Assembly: GCF_001425325.1 (NCBI RefSeq)
Contig: NZ_LMEH01000001.1
Location: 1,828,602 to 1,892,601, forward strand
Reading direction: 5' to 3'
Origin: Leifsonia sp. Root1293
GTDB lineage: Bacteria > Actinomycetota > Actinomycetes > Actinomycetales > Microbacteriaceae
Length of the DNA: 64,000 bases
In this document: positions 56,998 to 64,000 of the stretch, one piece after another
Layout of the letters: every line of letters begins with the position of its first letter
Position numbering within the stretch: the stretch's first letter is position 1
Translations under genes and position numbers: made by a program
The notes under the pieces: generated by a model
What the model was told of the DNA's origin: nothing
Seen by the model: only the letters and a program-made list of their open reading frames with translations
Databases searched by the model: none

Positions 56998-58371
56998 TCA
57001 GCGGAGGGCGGACTCCTCGGCCGCGACGACCGGCACCCTCGAGTCGCGCCCGAGAGGCGCCGCCAGCGGGCCCGGCATGAGGGCACGGAGCATCCGTCGG
57101 GCACGACGCAGCACCCAGAGCGACGGGACGGCGACGATCATCACGACGAACCCGGAAACCGAGTCGTCGTAGGAGCCGAGCACGCGTTTGCGGTCCCAAG
57201 CCCTGCGCAGCCGGCCACCGCGCAGGTTGTGCCGCTGGGGGCTCAGCTGGAGCGGCGCTGCGTCGCGTTCGGCCACGAGCTTCTCGAGCCGCTCGCGCCA
57301 GTCGTCGGCCTCGGCGCCGTGGAAGTAGTTGTCCTCCAGCCACTCCGCCCGGGGTCGATGGAACCGTCCCGCGCGCAGGTCGGCCTCGTCACCGAACAGG
57401 CCGCTGTCGATGAACACGGTGTTGATCAGCCCGGGCGCGATCCCGAAGTCATCGAGCAGCAGCACGGGGATGTCTGCGGCGACGGCCTCGAGCGCGGCGG
57501 TCGAGCTGACCGTCACGAGTGCGACAGCGCGCGCGAGATGATCTGCCATCGGCCCGTCCTCGACCACGAGGTTGGCCGGCACCGGACCACCCCAACGGTC
57601 GGTGACACCCGGGTCGTCGAGCAGCGCACCGAAATCGTACGCCTCGGCGTGGGTCTGCGCCTCGCCCGCGCGAGCACGGACCTTGACGACCACGCGCTGT
57701 CCGGGGTGGGCGCGCGCGGTCTCGACCAACCATTCGAGCAGCTCGATCCGATCATCGAGCCCGCGGGGCACGATGGCCTGGGCCGCGAAGACGATCGAGT
57801 CAGGGAGGCCGCCTGTCGGCCGGACCGGGGCCGCCTGAGCAGCGGACGCCCCGTCCGCCGCCCGGCTGTTCAGGAACGGCAGGGTGGACAGGCCGACGTC
57901 GACGGAGACCGGCATCCGCTCCGCATTCCGGGAGAACTCCCGCACCTCACGCCGGCTGTGCACCACGATGAGGTCCGTCTGCTCGCGGTAGACGATGGCC
58001 TTGGGCACCGCAGGAATGGTGATGCCCGGGAACCCGCTCACGAGCACCGGCCGATTCGGAACCGACCCGATCGCCCTGATGACCACCCGCACCATCGGAC
58101 CCCTGAGCGCCAGGAGCACGGCGTCGGGACGCAGCTCGGCCACGACGCGTGCCAGGTCGGTGAGATGACGCACGCGCACCTGCCCCGGGGTGAAGGCCGA
58201 TCCGGCGAGCGCGTCCTCGAGCTGACGTGCGCTCGGCTGCACGGGCGATGCGAGCACCACGATCTCGACCGCCCACGCTGCCGGAAGCCCTGACGCCAGC
58301 GCGGCACCCCACTTCACGTAGGAATCGGAGTCGCCGATCACCAGCATCCGTCGGGCGGCCACAGGCCTCAT
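56998..58371 (-). CDS. putative glycosyltransferase of the nonulosonic acid cluster (polysialyltransferase-like)
   Basis: A 457-residue protein of two Rossmann-like domains. The N-terminal half starts MLVIGDSDSYVKWGAAL, which fits an actinobacterial putative glycosyltransferase group (DUF6716, from memory). The C-terminal half has VVEDGPMADHLARAVALVTVSSTAALEAVAADIPVLLLDDFG, a nucleotide-sugar-binding pattern (E, S-S-T-A, then D-D) like the GT-B region of bacterial polysialyltransferases. One membrane-proximal helix (VSGFVVMIVAVPSLWVLRR) follows at ~410-428. Its start overlaps the neuB stop (ATGA), so it is the third gene of the cluster, the logical transferase for the CMP-sugar made by the other two. 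The substrate and acceptor are inferred. Confidence 0.7.
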   Translation of the reverse strand: MRPVAARRMLVIGDSDSYVKWGAALASGLPAAWAVEIVVLASPVQPSARQLEDALAGSAFTPGQVRVRHLTDLARVVAELRPDAVLLALRGPMVRVVIRAIGSVPNRPVLVSGFPGITIPAVPKAIVYREQTDLIVVHSRREVREFSRNAERMPVSVDVGLSTLPFLNSRAADGASAAQAAPVRPTGGLPDSIVFAAQAIVPRGLDDRIELLEWLVETARAHPGQRVVVKVRARAGEAQTHAEAYDFGALLDDPGVTDRWGGPVPANLVVEDGPMADHLARAVALVTVSSTAALEAVAADIPVLLLDDFGIAPGLINTVFIDSGLFGDEADLRAGRFHRPRAEWLEDNYFHGAEADDWRERLEKLVAERDAAPLQLSPQRHNLRGGRLRRAWDRKRVLGSYDDSVSGFVVMIVAVPSLWVLRRARRMLRALMPGPLAAPLGRDSRVPVVAAEESALR

Positions 58372-59243
58372 GACGCGTTGACCCTCCGCAGCTTCGCCTT
58401 GGGTGCCTCCTCGCCCGGGAACACGCGCTTCACGCCGTCGCCCATGGCTTCGCTGATGATGCGGATGTCGCGCACCAGGTGGTCGAATCCCTGCGGCTCG
58501 AGCGAGGCGGCGTGGTCCGAACCCCACATCGTGCGGTCGAGCGTGATGTGCCGCTCGACGGCGACAGCACCGAGGGCGACTGCCGCGAGGGAGATCTGCA
58601 GTCCCCGCTCGTGACCCGAGTATCCGATCGGCACGCCGCGGTAGCGGTCCTGAAGCGTGCGGATGACGGAGATGTTCGCCTCCTCGGTCGGCATCGGGTA
58701 GCTCGACGTGGCGTGGAGCATGACGAGGCGTTCGGTTCCGAGCACGTCGACGGCGGCATCGATCTCGTCCAGCGTCGACATCCCCGTCGAGAGGATCACG
58801 GGCTTGCCGGTCTCGCGGAGGGCCCAGAGCAACTCGATATCGGTGACGGATGCCGAGGCCACCTTGTGCGCGACGACCCCGATGTCCTCGAGGAAGGCCA
58901 CGGACGGCGCGTCCCACGGCGACGCGAACCAGTCGACCCCGCGCAGGTAGGCGTAGTCGGCCAGCTCGATGTACTGGTCACGGTCGAACTCGACCCGACG
59001 ACGGTAGTCGAGGTAGGTCATCGTTCCCCACGGAGTCTCACGCGGCACGTCCTTCATGTGCTCCGGGGTCGAGATCTCGGGAGTGCGCTTCTGGAACTTC
59101 ACGGCCTGCGCCCCAGCATCGACGGCGACGTCGATGAGCTCCTTGGCGATCTCGACCGAGCCGTTGTGGTTGAGCCCGATCTCGCCGATGACGTAGACGG
59201 GCTCGCCCGGTCCGATGACCGATCGACCGATTCGCACGGACAT
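58368..59243 (-). CDS. neuB: N-acetylneuraminate synthase family protein (NeuB type) lacking the SAF domain
   Basis: A 291-residue TIM-barrel synthase that would condense a hexosamine or hexose with phosphoenolpyruvate to form a nine-carbon acid. Barrel features are IGEIGLNHNG (18-28), VKFQKR (48-53), the metal and PEP residues around LSTGMSTLDEI and ATSSYP, and the two histidines of YSGHERG (H211) and ERHITLDRTMWGSDH (H232). Typical NeuB is ~345 residues with a C-terminal SAF antifreeze-like domain that supplies an arginine to the neighbouring subunit; this one stops after the barrel with no sign of frameshift. The product may be Neu5Ac, Kdn or legionaminic-type acid. ATG 59243 is 34 bp after neuA. 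Confidence 0.85.
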   Translation of the reverse strand: MSVRIGRSVIGPGEPVYVIGEIGLNHNGSVEIAKELIDVAVDAGAQAVKFQKRTPEISTPEHMKDVPRETPWGTMTYLDYRRRVEFDRDQYIELADYAYLRGVDWFASPWDAPSVAFLEDIGVVAHKVASASVTDIELLWALRETGKPVILSTGMSTLDEIDAAVDVLGTERLVMLHATSSYPMPTEEANISVIRTLQDRYRGVPIGYSGHERGLQISLAAVALGAVAVERHITLDRTMWGSDHAASLEPQGFDHLVRDIRIISEAMGDGVKRVFPGEEAPKAKLRRVNAS

Positions 59244-59277
59244 GTGTACTCCTTCGTGTTGCCCGCGTGGCGGGACG

Positions 59278-60537
59278 TCAGTTCTCGCGGGTGCCACGAG
59301 CGGCCAGGATCGCGTCGGAGAGCTCGCGCACGGCGCCGGCTCCGCCGACGCGGGAGAGCACGACGCGTGCTGCGGCGATGACACTCGGATCGGCATCCGC
59401 CACCGAGACCGGCCAGCCCACGATGCGCATGCACGGCAGGTCGGCCACGTCGTTGCCGAGATAGGCGATGCGGTCGAGCGGAACCCCGACCCGCTCGGCC
59501 CAGGCGATGAGGCTCGTGGCCTTGTCGTCGACACCGTGCTCGACGTCGACCCGCAGCTTCTCGGCGCGGGCGGCAACCACTGAGTTCGTCTCGGCGGAGA
59601 GGATGAGCATGGGGATGCCGGCCTCGCGGAGGCGCTTGACCCCGTGCCCGTCGCGGCGACTCACCCGCACCGACTCACGGCCCAGGGTGTCGACGGATGC
59701 GGTGTCGTCGGTGTGCACGCCGTCGAAGTCGGTGACGACGGCATCGACGTCGATGAGCGGATGCGGGGACTGGTCGATGACCCGGGCGAGCGCCGTGCTG
59801 ATCGCGAGGTCGGCCGCGGAGTCGATCTCGACGGCGGAGGCCTCAGGGACGAGCTGAACCGCGATGCGCCCGAAGAAGCGGTGACCGGCCTCACGGAACC
59901 CCGCGGTGCTCATCACGTAGAAGGCACCGGTCTCGCGGTACTCGGCATCGCGGTCCTGCCGCCGGAGACGCACGTCGGCCGAGTGGTTGACGCCCTCGAC
60001 GGCTCCGCTGCCGTCGGGCGTCGCCCGCCACAGGAACGCGTGACTCTCGATCGCCGAGAAGACGACATCGGCATCACCGTCGAGCACCGCACGCACCGCG
60101 AGCTCGAGGTCGGCGGCATCGATGAAGGGCGAGGTCGCCTGAATGAACACCGTCGCCTGGGGAACCGTCCCGGTCTCGCTCTCGATCGAGTCGAGCGCGT
60201 GCAGGAGGGCGGATTCCGAGGTCGCGGTGTCGCCGGCGAGGCTCGGCGGACGCTGCACGATGTCGGCCCCGGCGTCGCGGGCGAGCGAGGCGATGGCGTC
60301 GCCATCCGTCGTCACGACGACCCTGTCGATCGAGGGCGCGGCGAGGGCGGCGCGCACAGCGCGCACGATCAGCGGCACTCCCCCGACCGGAGTCGAGTTC
60401 TTTCCCGGCAGACCCCGGGAGCCCGCACGTGCGGGGATGACGGCGACGACGCGGTCGACGACGCGACCTTCGCCGACGGCGCCGGCCGTGCTGGGACGCC
60501 CGACCGCCCCGGCTCGCGCTCGCTCCGTGTTGGTCAT
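59278..60537 (-). CDS. neuA: CMP-nonulosonate cytidylyltransferase fused to a HAD phosphatase
   Basis: A 419-residue two-enzyme protein. Residues ~27-255 are the cytidylyltransferase: VVAVIPARAGSRGLPGKN holds CTP, FIQATSPFID and VNHSADVRLRRQD follow, and TGAFYVMST and AVEIDS close the active site. Residues ~262-415 are a KdsC-like HAD phosphatase with the full catalytic set: D270 and D272 in TDFDGVHTDD, S314 in LILSAE, K339 in DDKATSL and D363/D366 in LGNDVADLP. Vertebrate CMAS has a similar but catalytically dead C-terminal domain; here all residues are present, so the protein can probably remove the 9-phosphate and then activate the sugar with CTP. First gene of the operon. Confidence 0.9.
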   Translation of the reverse strand: MTNTERARAGAVGRPSTAGAVGEGRVVDRVVAVIPARAGSRGLPGKNSTPVGGVPLIVRAVRAALAAPSIDRVVVTTDGDAIASLARDAGADIVQRPPSLAGDTATSESALLHALDSIESETGTVPQATVFIQATSPFIDAADLELAVRAVLDGDADVVFSAIESHAFLWRATPDGSGAVEGVNHSADVRLRRQDRDAEYRETGAFYVMSTAGFREAGHRFFGRIAVQLVPEASAVEIDSAADLAISTALARVIDQSPHPLIDVDAVVTDFDGVHTDDTASVDTLGRESVRVSRRDGHGVKRLREAGIPMLILSAETNSVVAARAEKLRVDVEHGVDDKATSLIAWAERVGVPLDRIAYLGNDVADLPCMRIVGWPVSVADADPSVIAAARVVLSRVGGAGAVRELSDAILAARGTREN

Positions 60538-60657
60538 GCCGCGAGGCTAGGGTTCGGAGGTGACCTGCCCGTGATCGGGAGGTGAACGCGGCCGGTCACC
60601 CCGGGGTCGCTCGCCGCAGCGCGCGGGATGTTTCCGCATGCGAGCGGATGCAGGCCT

Positions 60658-60702
60658 GATGCGACGCGACCGGATGCGATGCGACCGGATGCGACGCGAT
60701 CA
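60658..60702. repeat. 15-bp tandem repeat, three copies
   Basis: Units GATGCGACGCGACCG, GATGCGATGCGACCG and GATGCGACGCGATCA at 60658, 60673 and 60688, just before the folD stop codon (60707, leftward). The region 60538-60706 also contains the neuA upstream sequence; no other gene was found there. Confidence 0.7.
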
Positions 60703-60706
60703 GCCG

Positions 60707-61588
60707 CTAGCCGAGCCGGAGCTCTGCTGCCTTCACCACGTTCGAGAGCAGCATGGCGCGGGTCATCGGACCGGCGCCACCGGGGTTCGGCGACAGGAAG
60801 CCAGCGACGTCGGCGACCGACGGATGCACATCCCCCGTGAGCCGACCCTTGCCGGTCTCCGGGTCCTCGACGCGGGTGATGCCCACGTCGAGCACCGCGG
60901 CGCCCGGCTTGATCCAGTCGGCCTGCACCAGATGGGCGACGCCCACGGCGGCCACCACGATGTCGGCCCGACGCACCTCGGCGGCGAGATCGATCGTGCG
61001 CGAGTGCGTCAGGGTGACCGTGGCGTCGAGCCCCTTGCGGGTGAAGAGCAGCCCGAGCGGCCGCCCGACGGTCAGACCGCGGCCGATGACCGTGACGTGC
61101 TTTCCGGTGATCGGCACGTCGTAGCGCTGCAGCAGCTCGACGATGCCGGCCGGCGTGCAGGGAAGCGGCGAGCGCAGCTCTCCCTCGATGCCGAGCACGA
61201 GTCGGCCCAGGTTGGTCGGATGCAGGCCGTCGGCATCCTTCGACGGGTCGATGGCCTCCAGCGCGGCGTGCTCGTCGAGCCCCCTCGGCAGCGGCAGCTG
61301 CACGATGTACCCGGTCACCTCCTGTGCGGCGTTGAGGTCGGCGATGGCCGCCAGGACGTCGGCCTGGCTCGCCGTGGCAGGCAGGTCCACCCGGATCGAC
61401 TCGATGCCCACCTCGGCGCAGTCCCGGTGCTTGCCGGCGACGTAGGAGCGCGATCCGGGATCGTCGCCGACGAGCAGGGTGCCGAGACCCGGCACGATGC
61501 CCTGGGCGCGCAGACCCTCGATCCGGGTGGCGAGCTCGTTCTTGATCGTCGACGCCGTCGCGACGCCGTCCAGTCGTACTGCGGTCAT
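60707..61588 (-). CDS. folD: methylenetetrahydrofolate dehydrogenase/cyclohydrolase FolD
   Basis: A 293-residue bifunctional enzyme that interconverts 5,10-methylene- and 10-formyl-tetrahydrofolate. [27 protein letters not shown] contains the catalytic lysine (K in the YVxxK motif, ~58), [32 protein letters not shown] is the substrate loop, and [15 protein letters not shown] binds NADP. The ATG at 61588 is chosen over longer in-frame options. It is downstream of glyA, behind a ZTP riboswitch, with a family A palindrome in between. Confidence 0.96.
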   Translation of the reverse strand: MTAVRLDGVATASTIKNELATRIEGLRAQGIVPGLGTLLVGDDPGSRSYVAGKHRDCAEVGIESIRVDLPATASQADVLAAIADLNAAQEVTGYIVQLPLPRGLDEHAALEAIDPSKDADGLHPTNLGRLVLGIEGELRSPLPCTPAGIVELLQRYDVPITGKHVTVIGRGLTVGRPLGLLFTRKGLDATVTLTHSRTIDLAAEVRRADIVVAAVGVAHLVQADWIKPGAAVLDVGITRVEDPETGKGRLTGDVHPSVADVAGFLSPNPGGAGPMTRAMLLSNVVKAAELRLG

Positions 61589-61612
61589 GGGAGATCCTTT
61601 CGACCGTCTGCT

Positions 61613-61698
61613 GCTGGAAAGCGAGGAGATTCCCGTCGGAACAGGCCCGAACACCGCGTTCGTCGCGGCATCCGCCGAGAAGTTCCTCGCTTTTCAGC
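61613..61698. repeat. dispersed palindrome family A, copy 3
   Basis: GCTGGAAAGCGAGGA (61613-61627) pairs with TCCTCGCTTTTCAGC (61684-61698) with one mismatch. It lies between glyA and folD, which are transcribed in the same direction, so it could attenuate or process that transcript. Confidence 0.78.
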
Positions 61699-61715
61699 TC
61701 CGAGGAGGTGAGGGG

Positions 61716-63005
61716 TTACTGCTGCAGGCCCGGGTACAGCGGGAACACCGAGGTGAGCTTCGTCACGCGCTCCCGGAGGCCGGCGACGTCGGCGCCGGGC
61801 TTCAGCGTCTCGGCGATGATGTCGGCCACCTCGACGAACTCGGCGTCACCGAAACCGCGGGTGGCGAGGGCGGGCGTTCCGATGCGGAGGCCCGAGGTCA
61901 CCATCGGCGGGCGCGGGTCGAACGGGACGGCGTTGCGGTTGACCGTGATGAGCACCTCGTGCAGGAGGTCTTCGGCCTGCTGGCCGTCGAGCGGCGAGTT
62001 GCGGAGGTCGGCGAGCACCAGGTGCACATCCGTTCCCCCGGTGAGAACGTCGACTCCCCCGGCGCGCGAGTCGTCGGCGGTGAGGCGCTCGGCGAGGATC
62101 TGCGCACCGCGGATGGTGCGAGCCTGGCGGTCCCTGAAGTCGTCGGACGCAGCGATCTTGAACGCCGTGGCCTTAGCGGCGATGACGTGCATGAGGGGGC
62201 CGCCCTGCTGGCCGGGGAAGACGTTGGAGTTCAGCTTCTTGGCCAGCTCCATGTCGCGCGACAGGATGAAGCCCGAGCGCGGTCCGCCGATGGTCTTGTG
62301 CACCGTCGAGGACACGACGTCCGCGAAGGGCACGGGCGACGGGTGCAGGCCGGCTGCCACGAGTCCGGCGAAGTGCGCCATGTCGACCCAGAGCTTGGCG
62401 CCGACCTCGTCGGCGATGGCACGGAAGGCCGCGAAGTCGAGGTGACGGGGGTAGGCGCTCCAGCCCGCGATGATGACCTGCGGGCGGTGCTCGAGGGCCT
62501 TGTCGCGAACGACGTCCATGTCGACGAGGAACGTCTCGGGGTCGACGCCGTAGGACACGGCGTTGTAGAGCTTGCCCGAGAAGTTGAGCTTCATGCCGTG
62601 GGTGAGGTGCCCGCCGTGCGCCAGCTCGAGACCGAGGATGGTGTCGCCGGGCGTGGCGATGGCCGAGAGCACCGCTGCGTTGGCCGTGGCGCCCGAGTGC
62701 GGCTGCACGTTCGCGTACTCGGCGCCGAACAGGCTCTTCGCCCGCTCGATGGCCAGAGACTCCGCGATGTCGACGTACTCGCAGCCGCCGTAATACCGAC
62801 GGCCGGGGTAGCCCTCCGCGTACTTGTTGGTGAGCACCGACCCCTGCGACTGGAGCACCGAGACGGGAACGAAGTTCTCGCTGGCGATCATCTCGAGGTA
62901 GTCGCGCTGACGACCGAGCTCGAGCTCGAGCACCTCGGCGATCTCGGGATCGACCTCGGACAGAGGGGCGTTGAGAATTGACTGCGAGTTGGCGTAATCA
63001 GACAC
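61716..63005 (-). CDS. glyA: serine hydroxymethyltransferase
   Basis: A 429-residue PLP enzyme that converts serine to glycine and loads methylene-tetrahydrofolate. The N-terminal Ser/cofactor box is [10 protein letters not shown] (~46-55), and the internal aldimine lysine is K237 in [26 protein letters not shown] and [14 protein letters not shown] are also in place. It starts with GTG at 63005 behind AAGGAGA. Together with folD it forms the one-carbon transcription unit controlled by the ZTP riboswitch. Confidence 0.97.
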   Translation of the reverse strand: MSDYANSQSILNAPLSEVDPEIAEVLELELGRQRDYLEMIASENFVPVSVLQSQGSVLTNKYAEGYPGRRYYGGCEYVDIAESLAIERAKSLFGAEYANVQPHSGATANAAVLSAIATPGDTILGLELAHGGHLTHGMKLNFSGKLYNAVSYGVDPETFLVDMDVVRDKALEHRPQVIIAGWSAYPRHLDFAAFRAIADEVGAKLWVDMAHFAGLVAAGLHPSPVPFADVVSSTVHKTIGGPRSGFILSRDMELAKKLNSNVFPGQQGGPLMHVIAAKATAFKIAASDDFRDRQARTIRGAQILAERLTADDSRAGGVDVLTGGTDVHLVLADLRNSPLDGQQAEDLLHEVLITVNRNAVPFDPRPPMVTSGLRIGTPALATRGFGDAEFVEVADIIAETLKPGADVAGLRERVTKLTSVFPLYPGLQQ

Positions 63006-63044
63006 TGGCGTCTCCTTGCGGAATCGGTGAACTAAGGGGTTCGT

Positions 63045-63130
63045 GTCGTGGCCCAGGCGAACGGCCACCAACCGATTCTCATCGCTCCCCGATGGTCACC
63101 CATCCGAACGCCAGTTGCGACCCGATCAGA
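63045..63130 (-). ncRNA. ZTP (pfl) riboswitch upstream of glyA-folD
   Basis: Leftward, the element shows GGGTCGCAACTGGCG, then a small stem GATGGGTGACCATC, CGGGGAGCGATGAG, a further helix, and GCCGTTCGCCTGGGCCACG. These are the conserved boxes of the pfl motif (ACUGGCG, GGGGAGC, CCUGGGC), which senses the purine intermediates ZMP and ZTP and reports folate shortage. Gene order (one-carbon genes downstream) is the usual one. About 40 nt separate it from the GTG of glyA. I see no terminator hairpin, so translational control through the GGAGA ribosome site is more likely. Confidence 0.93.
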
Positions 63131-63221
63131 GTAGCAGCAGCATCCCCGTCCGCGCTCTTGTGTGTTAGTTAGGACTCCTGACATACTCGCTGGACATCGC
63201 GACGATGCATCGAGGAGGGGC

Positions 63222-64000
63222 ATGCGCAGGCGCCGGACGGTGTTCGCCCTCGTCGCGGCCACCGTCGTGCTCGCCGCCGGAGCCGCCGGCACGACGCTGG
63301 CCATCGCCGCCCTGAGAGAACCCGAGGTGACCTTGCCGCAGATCGTTCCCCAACCCGTCTCCCTCGTCGCCCGCGACGGCGAACCGTTCGAGCTCACCGG
63401 TGGCAGCCGCATCGTCGTCGACGGTCCCGGCGCCGCAGCCGTCGCAGAGCACCTCGCCACAGCCTTCCGCGTCTCGACGGGGTTCGAGCTTCCCGTCGTC
63501 GAGCTGGCGGATGAGACTTCGGATGCGGCCCCAGCTGCCGCATCCGACATCACCCTCGCCATCGCCGCCGGCACGGCTCCGGCCGGCCACGAGCAGGAGG
63601 GGTACGCCCTCGAGACCGATTCTGCCGGCGCCAGCCTCCGCGCAGACACCGCCGAGGGACTGTTCCGTGGCGTGCAGACCCTGCGCCAGCTCTTCCCCGC
63701 CGCCATCGAGTCGAGGAAGAGGGTCGATGATCTCGGAACCCGCTGGCTCGCGGCATCCGTCGACATCACCGACCATCCCCGCTTCGCCTACCGGGGAGCG
63801 ATGCTCGACGTCGCCAGGCACTTCTTCGACGTGGCCGACGTGAAGCGCTACATCGACGACATCGCCCTGCTCAAGACCAATCACCTGCACCTGCACCTCA
63901 CCGACGACCAGGGCTGGCGCATCGAGATCGACGGCTGGCCGAAGCTCACCGAGATCGGCGGAACGAGTTCCGTGAACGACGAACGAGGCGGCTTCTACAC
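63222..64000 (+). CDS. GH20 beta-N-acetylhexosaminidase, N-terminal part (3' end outside window)
   Basis: The first 259 codons of a glycoside hydrolase family 20 enzyme that removes terminal N-acetylhexosamines. An N-terminal signal or anchor segment (RRRRTVFALVAATVVLAAGAAG) indicates export. A GH20 N-terminal beta/alpha domain (~45-175, PQPVSLVARDGEPFEL, GYALETDSAGASLRAD, LFRGVQTLRQLFP) is followed by the start of the catalytic barrel at HPRFAYRGAMLDVARHFF and HLHLTDDQGWRIEI. The catalytic Asp-Glu pair would be beyond the window. ATG 63222 follows GAGGAGGGG. Divergent from the riboswitch-glyA unit. Confidence 0.9.
   Translation, partial: MRRRRTVFALVAATVVLAAGAAGTTLAIAALREPEVTLPQIVPQPVSLVARDGEPFELTGGSRIVVDGPGAAAVAEHLATAFRVSTGFELPVVELADETSDAAPAAASDITLAIAAGTAPAGHEQEGYALETDSAGASLRADTAEGLFRGVQTLRQLFPAAIESRKRVDDLGTRWLAASVDITDHPRFAYRGAMLDVARHFFDVADVKRYIDDIALLKTNHLHLHLTDDQGWRIEIDGWPKLTEIGGTSSVNDERGGFY

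Overview
The window is about 64 kb of very GC-rich chromosomal DNA with short intergenic gaps, many 4-bp ATGA/TGATG stop-start overlaps, GTG starts and purine-rich ribosome sites. The gene set is typical of Actinobacteria: CarD, GlnR, SenX3-RegX3, SigK/RskA, an IspDF fusion, DUF3263 plus a LytR_C protein, a stand-alone MsiK-type ATPase, a WXG100 protein and a stand-alone CIRCE-controlled GroEL. There are no mycolate, sporulation or Streptomyces-type differentiation genes. Together with the intergenic repeats built on GATCGAGTAG, this suggests a Microbacteriaceae-like organism (inference). I see no IS element, prophage, CRISPR array, rRNA operon or replication origin; only two tRNA genes are present.

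Layout. 1-3.5 kb: tail of an XPB-type helicase, a 39-bp tandem repeat, then a leftward operon of FAD reductase, FolP2-like protein and RibD_C reductase. 3.6-7.9 kb: an OmpR/kinase two-component pair, a lipoprotein and a WXG100 protein. 8-12.8 kb: groEL with CIRCE, DUF3048 lipoprotein, cold-shock protein, VirR-like LytR_C protein, DUF3263, msrB. 12.8-18.6 kb: YdcZ permease, tRNA-Thr, membrane-anchored DsbA-like protein, msiK, DUF4032. 18.6-22.9 kb: carD, ispDF, cysS and rlmB in one leftward block. 23-27.2 kb: phosphate sensing (senX3-regX3, phoU) and gpmA. 27.2-35.4 kb: methyltransferase, FUSC protein, ygfZ, FABP and small membrane proteins, glnR, ppk1-mutT1. 35.5-39.8 kb: pstSCAB. 39.9-48.9 kb: mixed metabolic genes and tRNA-Lys. 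48.9-51.5 kb: rskA-sigK and a fasciclin lipoprotein. 51.5-55.8 kb: galactose genes. 56.4-60.5 kb: a nonulosonic (sialic-type) acid cluster. 60.7-63.1 kb: glyA-folD one-carbon genes behind a ZTP riboswitch. The window ends inside a GH20 hexosaminidase.

How the genes work together. Phosphate is the main theme. PHO-box-like 11-bp direct repeats lie both between senX3 and phoU and upstream of pstS, and the window also holds ppk1 (polyphosphate), a MutT1-like pyrophosphohydrolase and the nitrogen regulator GlnR. A second circuit is SigK-RskA-fasciclin: the sigK promoter and the fasciclin promoter share CAATCC-N15-CCGAA, and the sigK mRNA would be leaderless. A third is purine/folate control, where a ZTP riboswitch precedes glyA and then folD.

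The most unusual locus is the three-gene operon at 56998-60537. It holds a CMP-nonulosonate synthetase fused to a catalytically intact HAD phosphatase, a NeuB that lacks the usual C-terminal SAF domain, and a probable polysialyltransferase-like glycosyltransferase. It is a compact candidate system for decorating an actinobacterial cell envelope with a sialic-type sugar. Three families of short dispersed intergenic palindromes are also described.
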